DNA from: Streptomyces sp. SCUT-3
GTDB taxonomy: Bacteria > Actinomycetota > Actinomycetes > Streptomycetales > Streptomycetaceae
DNA: 64,000 nucleotides
Direction: 5' to 3'
Assembly: GCF_014083985.1 (NCBI RefSeq)
Contig: NZ_CP046907.1
Coordinates: 4,192,501-4,256,500, forward strand
In this document: positions 63,131 through 64,000 of the stretch, in pieces
Layout of the letters: each line of letters opens with the position of its first letter
How positions within the stretch are numbered: position 1 is the first letter of the stretch
Translations under genes and position numbers: made by a program
The notes under the pieces: model-generated
Told to the model about the DNA's origin: nothing
Databases searched by the model: none
What the model saw: only the letters and a program-made list of their open reading frames with translations

Positions 63131-64000
63131 ATGCCCCTCGGCCCCCTCCTCCAGCACCCCGTCGTCCAGGCCCCGATGGCGGGCGGCGCCTCGCGGCCCG
63201 AACTCGCCGCCGCCGTCTGCGAGGCGGGCGGCCTCGGCTTCCTCGCCGGTGGCTACAAGAGTGCCGAGGCGGTGCAGGAGGAGGTCCGCGCGCTGCGTGC
63301 GCTGACCCCGCAGCCCTTCGGCGTCAACCTCTTCCTCCCGCAGAACCCCTCCACCGACCCTGCCGCGGTCGCCCTCTACGGCGAGCACCTGGCGGGTGAG
63401 GCCGCCTGGTACTCCACCCCGCTCGGCGACCCGAACCGGGGCGGGGACGACGAGTTCCACGCCAAGCTGACCCTGCTGGTGCGCGACCCGGTGCCGATGG
63501 TGAGCTTCACCTTCGGCTGCCCGACCCGGGAGATGCTGGACGCGCTGCGCGAGGTCGGCACCGTCACCGCGGTCACCGTGACCACGCCCGCCGAGGCCGT
63601 CGCAGCCGAGGCCGCCGGGGCGGACGTGCTGTGCGTCCAGGGGGTCGAGGCCGGCGGGCACCAGGGCACCCACCGCGACGACCCCGGGCAGGACGGGGCC
63701 GCGCTGGGACTGCTGGCGCTCCTGCCGCAGGTGCGCGAGGCGGTGGACCTGCCGATCGTGGCGGCGGGCGGCATCGTGCGCGGCTGCCAGATCGCCGCGG
63801 TCATGGCGGCCGGGGCGGACGCGGCCCAGCTGGGCACGGCCTTCCTGCCCTGCCCCGAGTCCGGCGCCCACCGGCTGCACAAGAAGGCCCTGACCGACCC
63901 GTCGTTCACCCACACCGAGCTGACCCGGGCGTTCTCCGGCCGCCCGGCCCGCGGGCTGGTCAACCGTTTCATGCGCGAGCACGGCCCCTACGCGCCCGCC
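63131..64000 (+). CDS. Nitronate monooxygenase family protein, 5' part
   Basis: FMN-dependent TIM-barrel oxidoreductase of the nitronate monooxygenase (2-nitropropane dioxygenase) family, which detoxifies nitronates such as propionate-3-nitronate. The frame runs off the window end after 290 codons. Motifs: VQAPMAGGASRPELAAAVCEAGGLGFLAGGYKS at the N-terminus (split: VQAPMAGG then GLGFLAGG), VSFTFGCPTREML, the histidine-containing VQGVEAGGHQGTH, and PIVAAGGIVRG followed by MAAGADAAQLGTAFL for flavin phosphate binding. The ATG at 63131 is preceded at 6 nt by CACGAT, a weak -10, with no ribosome binding site. It lies after the dnaJ2 terminator and is probably transcribed separately. Enoyl-ACP reductase FabK is a related family. 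Confidence 0.9.
   Translation, partial: MPLGPLLQHPVVQAPMAGGASRPELAAAVCEAGGLGFLAGGYKSAEAVQEEVRALRALTPQPFGVNLFLPQNPSTDPAAVALYGEHLAGEAAWYSTPLGDPNRGGDDEFHAKLTLLVRDPVPMVSFTFGCPTREMLDALREVGTVTAVTVTTPAEAVAAEAAGADVLCVQGVEAGGHQGTHRDDPGQDGAALGLLALLPQVREAVDLPIVAAGGIVRGCQIAAVMAAGADAAQLGTAFLPCPESGAHRLHKKALTDPSFTHTELTRAFSGRPARGLVNRFMREHGPYAPA

Overview
ORGANISM. The very high G+C content, strong G/C bias at codon third positions, many GTG starts, ATGA/GTGA stop-start overlaps and the gene order (valS-folC-ndk-mreBCD-pbp2-rodA ... rne-rplU-rpmA-obg ... proBA ... nadD ... leuS ... holA-rpsT-lepA ... hrcA-dnaJ) point to a Streptomyces chromosome, in the conserved core. From memory the layout follows the S. 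coelicolor block around SCO2553-SCO2615. I see no insertion sequence, integrase, prophage, CRISPR array or rRNA operon. The unusual features are regulatory or lineage-specific additions to a core region. LAYOUT. 1-3525: 3' end of valS, folC, a DUF4233 membrane protein, ndk. 3784-10275: mreB-mreC-mreD-pbp2-rodA, the spore-wall elongation machinery. 10390-15093: a CYTH-CHAD protein and two genes (B12-binding-type radical SAM protein plus DUF2344 protein) upstream of RNase E/G. 15316-22104: RNase ES, L21, L27 and Obg. 22193-24307 (minus): a membrane protein with a TagF-like polymerase domain. 24618-27851: proB, an unknown gene, proA. 28029-34233: two single-pass membrane proteins of the SCO2584/SCO2583 type, an M48-like metalloprotease (minus), two very small membrane proteins, nadD, and an LCP-family protein resembling PdtA. 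34308-37391: rsfS, a phosphoglycerate-mutase-family gene, and two tRNA-Ala(GGC) genes flanking a GT87-type mannosyltransferase gene. 37572-40621: leuS behind what looks like a leader-peptide attenuator. 40842-48288: membrane protein, DegV, ComEA, ComEC, a small unknown protein (minus), HolA. 48614-51082: rpsT (minus) and lepA. 51138-55019: a cobalamin-riboswitch operon encoding a lipoprotein binding protein, permease, ATPase and FhuF-type iron-sulfur protein. 55447-63130: long-chain acyl-CoA synthetase, HemW, DUF3097, a metallo-beta-lactamase-fold protein, and hrcA-dnaJ2 under a CIRCE operator. 63131-end: start of a nitronate monooxygenase gene. HOW IT WORKS TOGETHER. One strand of the region concerns envelope growth and sporulation: MreBCD/PBP2/RodA, the TagF-like polymerase, the SCO2584/SCO2583-like pair and the PdtA-like LCP protein fit a spore-wall and anionic glycopolymer assembly line. 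The second concerns translation and RNA: tRNA synthetases, ribosomal proteins, Obg, RsfS, LepA, RNase ES. The most notable items are (i) the B12-riboswitch transporter operon ending in a FhuF-like protein, a candidate corrinoid uptake-and-reduction module; (ii) a leuS leader with a leaderless 12-codon peptide carrying two CTT leucine codons and a T-tailed terminator; (iii) palindromic operator candidates upstream of the B12 operon and the acyl-CoA synthetase gene; (iv) short tandem repeats placed right at or after several stop codons; and (v) two genes that seem to start at CTG.
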